Shown here: piece after piece, positions 8,593 to 15,459 of the stretch | Layout of the letters: every line of letters starts with the position of its first letter | Position numbering within the stretch: position 1 is the stretch's first letter | Translations under genes and position numbers: made by a program | Notes under the pieces: generated by a model | What the model saw: the letters and a program-made list of their open reading frames with translations, nothing else | What the model was told of the DNA's origin: nothing | Database searches by the model: none | Assembly: GCA_002394185.1 (NCBI GenBank) | Contig: DGTB01000125.1 | Span: 1-27,089 of the forward strand | Direction: 5' to 3' | Length of the DNA stretch: 27,089 bases | Source of the DNA: Bacteroidales bacterium UBA4347 | GTDB lineage: Bacteria > Bacteroidota > Bacteroidia > Bacteroidales > P3

Positions 8593-8623
8593 GTATATTA
8601 TTTTTGTCTTCAACTGCCACAAA
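8593..8623 (-). promoter_or_regulatory. Possible porU promoter
   Basis: On the minus strand a TTTG (8623-8620) is followed by exactly 19 bases and then TAATATAC (8600-8593). The -33 box and spacing match the Bacteroidota sigma-ABfr consensus (TTTG-N19-TAnnTTTG). The -7 box matches only its TA part, so the call is tentative. It would place the start of transcription about 60 bp upstream of porU. Confidence 0.35.
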
Positions 8624-8661
8624 ACACCTCCCGCCAAACCCTCCCTTTCGTACCCCGGACC

Positions 8662-8737
8662 TATCATCTTTTTCCATCGAAGAGGTGGATATGAAGCGGG
8701 TAAGAAGAGGGTAAGAAGATGGGAAGAAGATGATAGG
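8662..8737. repeat. Imperfect hairpin containing 11-bp direct repeats
   Basis: The arms CCTATCATCTTTTTCC (8662-8677) and GGAAGAAGATGATAGG (8722-8737) are inverted repeats with one mismatch in 16 positions. The right side also contains three consecutive 11-bp direct units (GGTAAGAAGAG, GGTAAGAAGAT, GGGAAGAAGAT). There is no U-run directly after the right arm, so an intrinsic terminator is unlikely. The location between divergent genes suggests a regulatory or structural role, which is inference. Confidence 0.55.
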
Positions 8738-8917
8738 ATAACACTACTGTTTTTCAGTGTATTATAAAAATGTTAAATTTATCGTGTTTCGATATTGTTT
8801 CGGGGCATTTCGCCGGGTTGTGGAGGGTGGGGGAGGCGTGGGTGTGAATTTTTTTTTCATCAAAGCACAATATTATTTTTTATTCGGAGTTATTAATGAT
8901 GCTTGCTTGAAAAGCGC

Positions 8918-8991
8918 GGCCCCGTAGTTCAGCTGAATAGAACGTCGGATTCCGGTTCCGAAAGTCGTGGGTTTGAATCCCGCCGGGGTCA
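8918..8991 (+). tRNA. tRNA-Arg (anticodon CCG)
   Basis: A 74-nt cloverleaf read by eye. The acceptor arms GGCCCCG (8918-8924) and CGGGGTC (8984-8990) pair with one G-U. The anticodon stem TCGGA/TCCGA (8945-8949 and 8957-8961) closes the loop TTCCGGT, giving anticodon CCG at 8952-8954. The T stem GTGGG/CCCGC (8967-8971 and 8979-8983) closes the loop TTTGAAT. The discriminator is A8991 and the CCA end is not encoded. It reads CGG arginine codons. The CPBP protease gene begins almost immediately after it. Confidence 0.93.
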
Positions 8992-8995
8992 CAAA

Positions 8996-9856
8996 GTGAA
9001 ACGTTTCTCCCATCCTTTTATGCACCTTATGGTGCTTTTTCTGTTGTCGCTGTCGATGATGGTGGTGTCGGTGGTTGTAGGCGCTGTGGCCGGCCCCGCC
9101 AACCCCAAGCCGGGCGATTCGTGGTTGCCGTGGCTTTCGTGGCAGGCGTTGTCGCAGGTGCTGATGTTTGCCCTGCCGACGCTGGTTGTGGCGTGGCGCT
9201 ATTACCGCCCCGGGCAGCGGCAGTGGCTGCGGCTCGACTTCTCCGGCAGCCGGTGGCTGCTGGCTTTGGCGGGAGTGGTGGTGATGCTGCTCCTGGTGCC
9301 GTTGACCGACTGGCTCACCGCCTGGAACGACGCCCTGCACCTGCCCCAGGCCCTGAATCCCGTCGAGGAGTCGCTGCGCCGTGCCGGCGAGCAGTCGCAG
9401 GGGATGCTGCAAGACATGATGCGCGAGGTGAACCCGCTGGTGAGCCTGCTCTGCGTGGCTCTGGTGCCGGCAGTGTGCGAGGAGCTCTTCTTCCGTGCTG
9501 GCATACAGAACCTTCTGCAGCGGTGGACGGGCAACGTGCATGTGGCGGTATGGGTGACGGCGGCGGTGTTCAGCCTGGCCCATTTCGAGGTCTTCGCCTT
9601 CCTGCCACGCTTCCTGCTGGGAGCCCTGCTGGGCTACCTTTATGTGGGTGGCGGGTCGCTGGTGGTCAACGCTGTGGCCCATTTTGTCAACAACGCCATC
9701 GTCGTCGTGGCCTTCTGGCTTGCTTGCGGTCATGGTATCGACTTCGACCCCTCGGCGCCTCTTGCCGTCGGCTGGGAGGTCACCGTGGCCTGCTCCGTGG
9801 CCGCCGTTTTCCTTCTGGTGGTCACCTTCGGTAAAAGATTAAAAATTAGTGTTTAG
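8996..9856 (+). CDS. CPBP (CAAX-like) intramembrane metalloprotease
   Basis: A 286-residue, highly hydrophobic protein with about seven or eight membrane segments. It carries the three CPBP/Abi motifs: CEELFFRAGIQNLL (Glu162, Glu163, Arg167), FSLAHFEVF, and VNAVAHFVNNAI with the second conserved His. Family members are membrane metalloproteases related to Rce1 that act in prenyl-protein maturation, bacteriocin processing or immunity; the substrate here is unknown. I chose the GTG at 8996, which gives a basic N-terminus (VKRFSHPF) before the first membrane segment. The ATG at 9020 is the alternative. Either way the gene lies 4 to 28 bp after the tRNA and is probably on the same primary transcript. 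The longer open frame from 8903 runs through the tRNA and is not real. Confidence 0.88.
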   Translation: MKRFSHPFMHLMVLFLLSLSMMVVSVVVGAVAGPANPKPGDSWLPWLSWQALSQVLMFALPTLVVAWRYYRPGQRQWLRLDFSGSRWLLALAGVVVMLLLVPLTDWLTAWNDALHLPQALNPVEESLRRAGEQSQGMLQDMMREVNPLVSLLCVALVPAVCEELFFRAGIQNLLQRWTGNVHVAVWVTAAVFSLAHFEVFAFLPRFLLGALLGYLYVGGGSLVVNAVAHFVNNAIVVVAFWLACGHGIDFDPSAPLAVGWEVTVACSVAAVFLLVVTFGKRLKISV

Positions 9857-9895
9857 AGCATCGAAAAAATGCTCTCTCCGCCCCTTGACGGGCGG
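9855..9895 (+). terminator. Tandem hairpins after the CPBP gene
   Basis: Two adjacent hairpins begin at the stop codon: AGAGCAT/ATGCTCT (9855-9861 and 9869-9875), and CCGCCC/GGGCGG (9878-9883 and 9890-9895). A T-rich stretch follows about 15 bases later rather than directly, so this is a weak terminator candidate. Confidence 0.4.
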
Positions 9896-9990
9896 TGTGG
9901 ACAAAAATATTTTATTTTTTTTAAATGCTTGATAAATAAAAAATTATGATGGAATAATGCATGAAAATAGGGCGGTGAAGAAAAAAAAAC

Positions 9991-10021
9991 TTCGCCATGT
10001 GAAAAAAAAGTATTATTTTTG
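9991..10021 (+). promoter_or_regulatory. Bacteroidota-type promoter of the HU gene
   Basis: TTCG (9991-9994), exactly 19 bases, then TATTTTTG (10014-10021). The -7 box fits TAnnTTTG perfectly and the -33 box matches three of four bases of TTTG. This predicts an untranslated leader of roughly 55 bases before the HU start. Confidence 0.65.
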
Positions 10022-10082
10022 CACTCCAATTTGAGTTGAAAAACAGATAGGTAAAGATTAACAATATAAAATATTAAACAAA

Positions 10083-10367
10083 ATGACAAAGGCAGAAATC
10101 GTAGCTGAAATAGCTCAGAAAACCGGCATCGAGAAAGTCGCCATCCAGGCTACTGTCGAGGAGTTCATGACCGTTATCAAAGAGAGCCTCTCCGAGGGCG
10201 AAAATGTGTATCTGCGTGGCTTCGGCAGCTTCATCGTGAAGAAACGCGCTGAGAAGACTGGCCGCAACATCAGCAAGAACACCACCATTATCATCCCCGC
10301 TCACAACATCCCCGCCTTCAAGCCCGCCAAGACTTTCATGCAGGATGTGAAAAAGAAAGTCAAATAA
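10083..10367 (+). CDS. HU/IHF family DNA-binding protein
   Basis: A 94-residue HU-type protein. The start MTKAEIVAEIAQKTGIEK is the dimerising helical part. GSFIVKKRAEKTGRNISKNT is the hallmark around the DNA-clasping beta arm, with RNISKNTTI in place of the RNPQTG of E. coli HU, as is common in Bacteroidota. PAHNIPAFKPAKTF follows. HU dimers bend and compact DNA without strong sequence preference. It has its own promoter and is followed after 21 bp by a tiny basic gene and then a strong terminator, so the two probably make one short, highly expressed transcript. Confidence 0.95.
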   Translation: MTKAEIVAEIAQKTGIEKVAIQATVEEFMTVIKESLSEGENVYLRGFGSFIVKKRAEKTGRNISKNTTIIIPAHNIPAFKPAKTFMQDVKKKVK

Positions 10368-10388
10368 CAACATCAAACAATAAGAACT

Positions 10389-10478
10389 ATGCCTAACGGA
10401 AAAAAACACAAAAGACACAAAATGTCTACGCACAAGCGTAAAAAACGCCTGCGCAAGAATAGACATAAGAAAAAGTAA
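10389..10478 (+). CDS. 29-residue basic AURKAIP1/COX24 (mS38-like) protein
   Basis: A 29-codon gene reading MPNGKKHKRHKMSTHKRKK then RLRKNRHKKK. More than half of the residues are Lys or Arg, with several His. The HKMSTHKRKKRLRKNR core resembles the AURKAIP1/COX24 domain, the mitochondrial small-subunit protein mS38, and tiny ribosome-associated proteins annotated under that name in Bacteroidota. It likely binds rRNA at the ribosome, which is inference from family and charge. It begins 21 bp after the HU stop and ends about 50 bp before a strong terminator. The coding signal is its fit to a known tiny family plus operon position. Confidence 0.8.
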   Translation: MPNGKKHKRHKMSTHKRKKRLRKNRHKKK

Positions 10479-10530
10479 GGCCTGACGCCCGTCAGGGGCG
10501 TTGCGGTCTGCTTGATTCTAAAAGACTAAA

Positions 10531-10582
10531 ACAAATTACACACCGGCCTTTAGTCGGTATGTAATTTGTTTTTCTCTTTTTT
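10531..10582 (+). terminator. Strong intrinsic terminator after HU and the basic gene
   Basis: ACAAATTAC (10531-10539) pairs with GTAATTTGT (10561-10569), and inside it ACCG pairs with CGGT, giving a roughly 15-bp stem with one mismatch. The tail TTTTTCTCTTTTTT follows directly. A smaller hairpin CCTGAC/GTCAGG lies upstream at 10481-10496. Confidence 0.9.
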
Positions 10583-10630
10583 GAGCCCAACAGCAGTACC
10601 CAAACGTATTTAGACTATTTATATATTATT

Positions 10631-12184
10631 TTGGATAAAGAATTAGTAATATCATCATCTGGCGAGAGCGTACAGATTGCCCTCATGGAGGACAAGCGCC
10701 TCGTAGAGCTCCACAAGGAGATGACCACCGGCCAGTATGCCGTGGGCGACATCTTCTTCGGCAAGGTGAAGAAAATCATGCAAGGCCTCAACGCCGCTTT
10801 CGTCGAAGTGGGCGGCGACAAGGAAGGCTTCATGCATTATCTCGACCTGGGCCCCGACTACAATTCGGTCGACAAGTATCTGCGTCTGGCCATGAACGGC
10901 GATGCCTCGGCGGCCACGTTGAACAATTTCAAGATTGAACCCATCCTGGAGAAGGTTGGCAACCTGGGCAATGTGCTCAAGGTTGGACAGCCCGTGCTGG
11001 TACAGGTCACCAAGGAGCCCATCTCCACCAAGGGCCCAAAACTGACGGGCGACATTTCCATCGCCGGCCGATACTTGGTGCTGACCCCCTTCAGCAACAA
11101 GATATCCATCTCGCAGAAGATTAAAGGCAACGAGGAACGCAACCGCCTGCGCCGGCTGCTGCAGAGCATTCGCCCTCAGAATTTCGGTGTCATCGTGCGC
11201 ACGGTGGCCGAGGGCCGTACGGTGGCCGAGCTCGACGCCGACCTGCGCCACCTCATGGACTGCTGGGCCACGATGACGGAGAAGCTTAAGCGCGTCAATG
11301 CTCCCACCAAGGTCTATGCCGAGCTCAGCACCACCACCGCCCTGCTGCGCGACGTGCTCACCGACGATTTCAACACCATTTATGTCGACAATGCCAACCT
11401 CTGCACCGAGGTGAAGCAGTTTGTCAAGTCCATTGATCCCGGCAAAGAGGACATCGTCAAGCACTACAAGATGGAAACGCCCATCTTTGAGCAGTTCGGT
11501 ATCTCGCGCGACATCCGCCGTGCCTTTGGCAAGATTGTCACCATCCGTTCCGGTGTCTACCTCTATATCGAGCATACCGAGGCCATGCACGTCATCGACG
11601 TCAACAGCGGCAACCACATCAAAGCCGGCAGCGGCCAGGAGGATACTGCGCTGCAGGTGAACATCGAGAGCGCCAAGGAGATTGCACGCCAGCTGCGCCT
11701 GCGCGACATGGGCGGCATTGTCATTGTCGACTTCGTGGACATGAACAAGGCGGAGAACCGCAAGAAGCTCTTCGATGTCATGACCGAGGAGATGAAGCGC
11801 GACAAGGCCCGCCACACCATCCTGCCGCTGAGCAAGTTCGGCCTGATGCAGATCACCCGCCAGCGTGTACGTCCCGCCATGGAGGTCGACGTGCAGGAGA
11901 AGTGTCCTTTCTGCGATGGCACCGGCACTATCAAGTCCAGCCTCGTCGTGGTGGACGAGATAGAGTCCAGTCTCAAGTATGTCCTCACGTCGTCCAATGA
12001 GCGCAAGCTCACGCTGGTCACCCATCCCTACGTCCATGCCTACCTCACCAAGGGTTGGATCAGGAGCGTGAAGAGCCAGTGGGGGCGCAAATACCATGTG
12101 AACCTCACCGTCAAGGCGTCGGAGAAATACAGCCTGCTTGATTTCAAATTTTTCCACGCCAACGGCGACGAGATTGCCATGTAA
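10631..12184 (+). CDS. rng: Ribonuclease G (RNase E/G family)
   Basis: A 517-residue RNase E/G family endoribonuclease that matures 16S rRNA and cleaves mRNA in AU-rich single-stranded regions. An S1-like domain lies near residues 35-125 (VGDIFFGKVKKIMQGLNAAF, with KEGFMHY). The catalytic-metal aspartates are in MHVIDVNSG and GGIVIVDFVDM. A zinc-link motif CPFCDGTG follows. Length is like E. coli RNase G, without an RNase E scaffold tail. The start is a TTG at 10631, since the conserved N-terminal strand (MDKELVISSSGE) must be included and no ATG or GTG lies upstream in frame before the terminator region. The GH25 gene follows by 11 bp. Confidence 0.95.
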   Translation: MDKELVISSSGESVQIALMEDKRLVELHKEMTTGQYAVGDIFFGKVKKIMQGLNAAFVEVGGDKEGFMHYLDLGPDYNSVDKYLRLAMNGDASAATLNNFKIEPILEKVGNLGNVLKVGQPVLVQVTKEPISTKGPKLTGDISIAGRYLVLTPFSNKISISQKIKGNEERNRLRRLLQSIRPQNFGVIVRTVAEGRTVAELDADLRHLMDCWATMTEKLKRVNAPTKVYAELSTTTALLRDVLTDDFNTIYVDNANLCTEVKQFVKSIDPGKEDIVKHYKMETPIFEQFGISRDIRRAFGKIVTIRSGVYLYIEHTEAMHVIDVNSGNHIKAGSGQEDTALQVNIESAKEIARQLRLRDMGGIVIVDFVDMNKAENRKKLFDVMTEEMKRDKARHTILPLSKFGLMQITRQRVRPAMEVDVQEKCPFCDGTGTIKSSLVVVDEIESSLKYVLTSSNERKLTLVTHPYVHAYLTKGWIRSVKSQWGRKYHVNLTVKASEKYSLLDFKFFHANGDEIAM

Positions 12185-12195
12185 GGGAATGATAA

Positions 12196-13023
12196 ATGAA
12201 AAAAAGAGAAATGAAAAATAAACGCTTTGCTCTGCCTGTTGTGATGCGCGGTATTATGTGCGTTGTCATCTTTCTCGTTTTCCACTATTCGTTTCCCGTT
12301 TCCGTCCATGCCCAGGTCCATACGCGCGGTATCGACGTCTCCAAGTTCCAGGGCACCGTCAATTGGACCAAGGTGGCCAAGGACAAGACTGTGAAGTTCG
12401 TCTATATCAAGGCTACTGAGGGTACCTCCATCCAGGACCCCTACTACAAGACCAATGTGGCCAAGGCCCGCAAGGCCGGTCTGTTGGTGGGCAGCTACCA
12501 CCTCTACAGCAGCAAGACCACGGCCTATCAGCAGTTTGCCAACTTCAAGAAGATGGTCAAGAAGAGTGAGCAGGACCTCATTCCCGTGCTCGACATCGAG
12601 GGACACCATGTGGGGCGCCTCTATATGGCCCGTGTCGACAAGCTGTTGGAACTCATGGAAAAAGAGTATGGTGTCAAGCCCATGATCTACACCTCCGAGA
12701 AGCTTTACCGCGAGCACCTCAGCGGCAAGAAATACCGTAAGTACCATATCTTCATCGCCAACTACCGAGGCTACCCTAGGGCCCGTTTCACCCTCTGGCA
12801 ATACACCGAGACCGGCCATATCAGCGGCATCAAAGGCTGTGTGGACATCAGCAAGTTCAACCGCAACCACTCGCTGAGCGACATCAAGATGCCCAAGAAG
12901 AAAAACGAAAAGAAGACTGAGAAAAAGGACGGGAAAATAGAGGACGAGAAGGACCCTGACAAAGAGGACAGAAGCACGACTGCGAAAGACTCCACGTCAA
13001 CCGCTCCGGCGACTAACCAATAG
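12196..13023 (+). CDS. Glycoside hydrolase family 25 lysozyme-like protein
   Basis: A 275-residue exported muramidase-type protein. A basic N-terminus and a hydrophobic segment end at VSVHAQ, a probable signal peptide or anchor. The GH25 domain runs from about residue 37 (RGIDVSKFQGTVNW) to 222. It includes KFVYIKATEG, LLVGSYHLYSS, the catalytic DxE in LIPVLDIEGHH, and MIYTSEKLY. GH25 enzymes cleave the MurNAc-GlcNAc bond of peptidoglycan. Residues 225-275 form a Lys/Glu/Asp-rich low-complexity tail. It sits 11 bp after rng, so the two are likely co-transcribed. An internal ATG at 12214 is an alternative start. A housekeeping wall-remodelling role is more likely than a toxin role, because no immunity gene is adjacent (inference). 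Confidence 0.92.
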   Translation: MKKREMKNKRFALPVVMRGIMCVVIFLVFHYSFPVSVHAQVHTRGIDVSKFQGTVNWTKVAKDKTVKFVYIKATEGTSIQDPYYKTNVAKARKAGLLVGSYHLYSSKTTAYQQFANFKKMVKKSEQDLIPVLDIEGHHVGRLYMARVDKLLELMEKEYGVKPMIYTSEKLYREHLSGKKYRKYHIFIANYRGYPRARFTLWQYTETGHISGIKGCVDISKFNRNHSLSDIKMPKKKNEKKTEKKDGKIEDEKDPDKEDRSTTAKDSTSTAPATNQ

Positions 13024-13097
13024 CAATCTGCTTAGAGAAAACACCATCTACATGGAAAATTCAATATGAATGAAAAGATATTTTTTGCGTTTTTTTG

Positions 13098-13131
13098 TAT
13101 CTTTGCAGTTCATATTATAGTGTAAAAGCAT
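13098..13131 (+). promoter_or_regulatory. Promoter -7 box and leader of the small lipoprotein gene
   Basis: TATCTTTG (13098-13105) is a perfect TAnnTTTG box, about 33 bases before the start codon. The leader carries ATTATAGTGTAAAA, also present in the leader of kamD behind an identical box. No good -33 TTTG is seen at the usual spacing. Confidence 0.7.
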
Positions 13132-13138
13132 AAACAAC

Positions 13139-13699
13139 ATGAAAAAGATAGTGATAGTCTCAGCCCTTGCGGTGGCCGGACTGATGGCAGAGGGTTGCAA
13201 GGATGAAAAATGCGATTGGGCGGAATACAACGGTAGTGGGCCCAATCCGTGTATAGAAGAGGTGCCCTGTGAAGATTATCCGCCGGAAGGTGTGACAATA
13301 TCTTGGGGCGATTACAATACTGTAGGAGAAATGAGAAGCTTCTTCGTTTGCCACAGAGAAGCCCTGAAAGAGCATGATGGCGACACCGTGATGCTGGCGG
13401 GCTGGCTCTATTGGGGCGGCAATGATGGAGAGTGGACGCCTGATTATATGATAAGTCATTCGATTCAACAGTGGGCATATCTCACGGATAACGCCGATCA
13501 CTCAGATGGGCATCATACCATATCCGTTTCGATTTCGACAGAGAATGTAGGCTCTCTGATAGCGAATGACATGGATGCTTTCTTCAACGAAAAATGGCAT
13601 ATAAAAGGCATTGTTCGCGGCCATGAGTTAGGTACAGGAGGCTGCTGTTCGTGCGAGCCGGTTATTGAAATTATAGAAGTCTTCACCGTTAATAGCTGA
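13139..13699 (+). CDS. Putative lipoprotein of unknown function
   Basis: A 186-residue protein I do not recognise. A signal peptide leads to Cys20 in LMAEGC, a plausible though atypical lipobox (Glu at -2). The first 60 residues are Cys- and Pro-rich (CKDEKCDWAEY, CIEEVPCEDYPPEG). Residues about 75-183 look like an OB-fold-type beta domain: GDTVMLAGWLYWGG, WHIKGIVRGHEL and PVIEIIEVF. A GCCSC cluster lies near the end. Base composition looks visibly lower in GC than the neighbours, a possible sign of transfer or weak selection. It is monocistronic, between its own promoter and a terminator hairpin. The lipoprotein call rests on the signal and Cys; the OB-like reading is only a pattern impression. 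Confidence 0.72.
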   Translation: MKKIVIVSALAVAGLMAEGCKDEKCDWAEYNGSGPNPCIEEVPCEDYPPEGVTISWGDYNTVGEMRSFFVCHREALKEHDGDTVMLAGWLYWGGNDGEWTPDYMISHSIQQWAYLTDNADHSDGHHTISVSISTENVGSLIANDMDAFFNEKWHIKGIVRGHELGTGGCCSCEPVIEIIEVFTVNS

Positions 13700-13773
13700 A
13701 TTTTTGAAACACAGACTGTTCCCCCGGCGTTTCCGCAGCCAGGGCGCGGCTCTGTTCCATACCGGTCGACCCC

Positions 13774-13806
13774 CCACCCGACACCCAGTGGGTGTTTGGG
13801 AGGTGG
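13774..13806 (+). terminator. Terminator-like hairpin after the lipoprotein gene
   Basis: A core stem ACACCC/GGGTGT (13781-13786 and 13790-13795, loop AGT) lies inside outer arms CCACC (13774-13778) and GGTGG (13802-13806). T-rich sequence follows within about 10 bases (TTTTTT at about 13818). It separates the lipoprotein from the kam operon promoter. Confidence 0.55.
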
Positions 13807-13845
13807 TTGTTTGAAAGTTTTTTCTTATATATAAAAATTATTTCG

Positions 13846-13880
13846 TATCTTTGCAGTCCGAATTATAGTGTAAAAACAAT
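13846..13880 (+). promoter_or_regulatory. Promoter -7 box and leader of the kamDE operon
   Basis: TATCTTTG (13846-13853) is a perfect TAnnTTTG box, 48 bases before the kamD start. It is followed by GCAGT and then ATTATAGTGTAAAA, the same leader segment as the preceding lipoprotein gene. The short A-rich leader has no room for a cobalamin riboswitch. The -33 position is poor. Confidence 0.7.
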
Positions 13881-13901
13881 AAACAAACAATAAAGACAAC
13901 A

Positions 13902-15458
13902 ATGCAAAAAAGTAAAGTAGGACTTGATTTTGTTGAGGTTGAGCATGCACGCGATGTAGCCCGCAAGATAGCGGGACAGGTGCAGGATTTCGTGGAAGAT
14001 TACACCACGGTGGCCGTGGAGCGCACGTTGTGCCGCTTCCTGGGCATCGACGGTGTGGACGCCAACGACGTGCCTATGCCCAACGTGGTGGTGGAACACC
14101 TCAAGAGTAATGGTGTGCTGGGCGAGGGAGTGATGTTCTATATGGGAAATGCCATGGTGGAGACGGGTAAGAGCCCGCAGGCCATAGCCGAGGCCATTAG
14201 CGCCGGTGCGCTGGACATCACCAAGCTGCCCGTGCACGGCAAGGCAGACATCGACAAGGCCTTGGCGCCCGTCATCAACCAGACCATCGACAAGGTACGC
14301 AGCAACCGCCTGCGTCGTGAGAAGTACATCGAGACCATTGGTGAGGGGTCGAAGCCCTACCTGTACATCATCGTTGCCACGGGCAATATCTATGAGGACG
14401 TGGTGCAGGCTCAGGCCGGTGCCCGTCAGGGTGCCGACATCATTGCCGTGATTCGTACCACGGGCCAGAGCTTGCTGGACTATGTGCCTTACGGCGCCAC
14501 GACCGAGGGTTTCGGCGGCACCTTCGCCACCCAGGAGAACTTCCGCATTATGCGCAAGGCTCTGGACGAGGTGGGCGAGGAGGTGGGCCGCTACATCCGC
14601 CTCTGCAATTACTGCTCGGGCCTCTGCATGCCTGAAATCGCCGCCATGGGCGCCCTGGAGGGTCTGGATGTGATGCTCAACGATGCCCTCTACGGCATCC
14701 TGTTCCGCGACATCAACATGCAGCGCACGCTGATCGACCAGTACATGAGCCGTATCATCAACGGCTTTGCCGGCGTTATCATCAACACTGGCGAGGACAA
14801 CTACCTGACCACCGCCGACGCCTACGAGGAGGCGCACACGGTGCTGGCTTCGGACCTGATCAACGAGCAGCTGGCCCTCATGGCCGGCCTGCCCGAGGAG
14901 CAGATGGGCCTGGGCCACGCCTTCGAGATGGACCCCATGCTGGAGAACGGCTTCCTCTACGAGTTGGCGCAGGCGCAGATGATCCGCGAGATTTTCCCCA
15001 AGGCCCCGCTGAAATACATGCCCCCGACGAAGTTCATGACGGGCAACATCTTCCGCGGCCATATCCAGGATGCGCTGTTCAACGTCATTGGCCAGTGGAC
15101 GCACCAGGGCCTGCAGCTGCTGGGTATGCCCACCGAGGCCATCCATACGCCCTTCATGAGCGACCGCTACCTCTCGATTGAGAACGCCAAGTATATCTTC
15201 AACAACATGAAGGATATCGGCGAAGAGGTGGAGTTCAAGGATGGAGGCATCATTAAGAGCCGCGCGCAGAAGGTGCTGCACGACGCCACACACCTGCTGG
15301 AGACCATGGAGAGCGAAGGCCTCTTCACGGCCCTGGAGAAAGGTATCTTCGCCAACGTGAAGCGTCCGAAGACTGGCGGCAAAGGCCTTGATGGTGTCAC
15401 CCTGAAGGGCGAGCACTACTTTAATCCGTTTGTTGAATTAATGAAAGGAAAGAAATAA
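13902..15458 (+). CDS. kamD: Lysine 5,6-aminomutase alpha subunit KamD
   Basis: A 518-residue protein matching the alpha subunit of D-lysine/L-beta-lysine 5,6-aminomutase in length (about 516 in Clostridium sticklandii) and in sequence blocks such as KVGLDFVEVEHARDVARKIA and MPNVVVEHLKSN. The alpha subunit forms the TIM barrel that receives adenosylcobalamin and PLP from the beta subunit; together they shift the terminal amino group of beta-lysine to C5. The ATG at 13902 follows a typical A-rich leader. kamE begins one base after its stop. The pair belongs to the lysine fermentation pathway to acetate and butyrate. The aminomutase family call is firm. D-ornithine 4,5-aminomutase is less likely because its large subunit is organised differently. 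Confidence 0.94.
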   Translation: MQKSKVGLDFVEVEHARDVARKIAGQVQDFVEDYTTVAVERTLCRFLGIDGVDANDVPMPNVVVEHLKSNGVLGEGVMFYMGNAMVETGKSPQAIAEAISAGALDITKLPVHGKADIDKALAPVINQTIDKVRSNRLRREKYIETIGEGSKPYLYIIVATGNIYEDVVQAQAGARQGADIIAVIRTTGQSLLDYVPYGATTEGFGGTFATQENFRIMRKALDEVGEEVGRYIRLCNYCSGLCMPEIAAMGALEGLDVMLNDALYGILFRDINMQRTLIDQYMSRIINGFAGVIINTGEDNYLTTADAYEEAHTVLASDLINEQLALMAGLPEEQMGLGHAFEMDPMLENGFLYELAQAQMIREIFPKAPLKYMPPTKFMTGNIFRGHIQDALFNVIGQWTHQGLQLLGMPTEAIHTPFMSDRYLSIENAKYIFNNMKDIGEEVEFKDGGIIKSRAQKVLHDATHLLETMESEGLFTALEKGIFANVKRPKTGGKGLDGVTLKGEHYFNPFVELMKGKK

Positions 15459-15459
15459 G

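Larger units (their letters stand above)
8537..8917. other. Divergent intergenic region
   Basis: This 381-bp gap separates the leftward porU run from rightward genes. I find no credible coding frame in it. It holds the possible porU promoter and a long imperfect hairpin with 11-bp direct repeats (8662-8737). It also contains a short inverted repeat near 8742-8760, a G-rich stretch (about 8815-8845) and an AT-rich stretch just before the tRNA. No clear promoter for the tRNA could be assigned. Confidence 0.6.

Noticed and set aside
8640..8870. Possible replication origin or integration site at the strand switch, because of iteron-like repeats and the neighbouring tRNA.
   Set aside because: No DnaA boxes, initiator gene, integrase or duplicated tRNA 3' end was seen; a simple divergent intergenic region explains the strand switch.
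8873..9733. Minus-strand open frame of 286 codons opposite the CPBP protease and tRNA.
   Set aside because: The translation is His/Gln-rich low complexity with no family resemblance, and it covers the tRNA and a convincing membrane protease on the other strand.
12196..13023. Phage lysin or toxin-immunity module suggested by the GH25 lysozyme.
   Set aside because: There is no holin, structural phage gene, immunity gene or integration signature nearby. The gene follows rng by 11 bp and looks like a chromosomal exported muramidase.
13854..13901. Cobalamin riboswitch in front of the B12-dependent aminomutase genes.
   Set aside because: The leader between the -7 box and kamD is under 50 bases and A-rich, too short for the structured aptamer.
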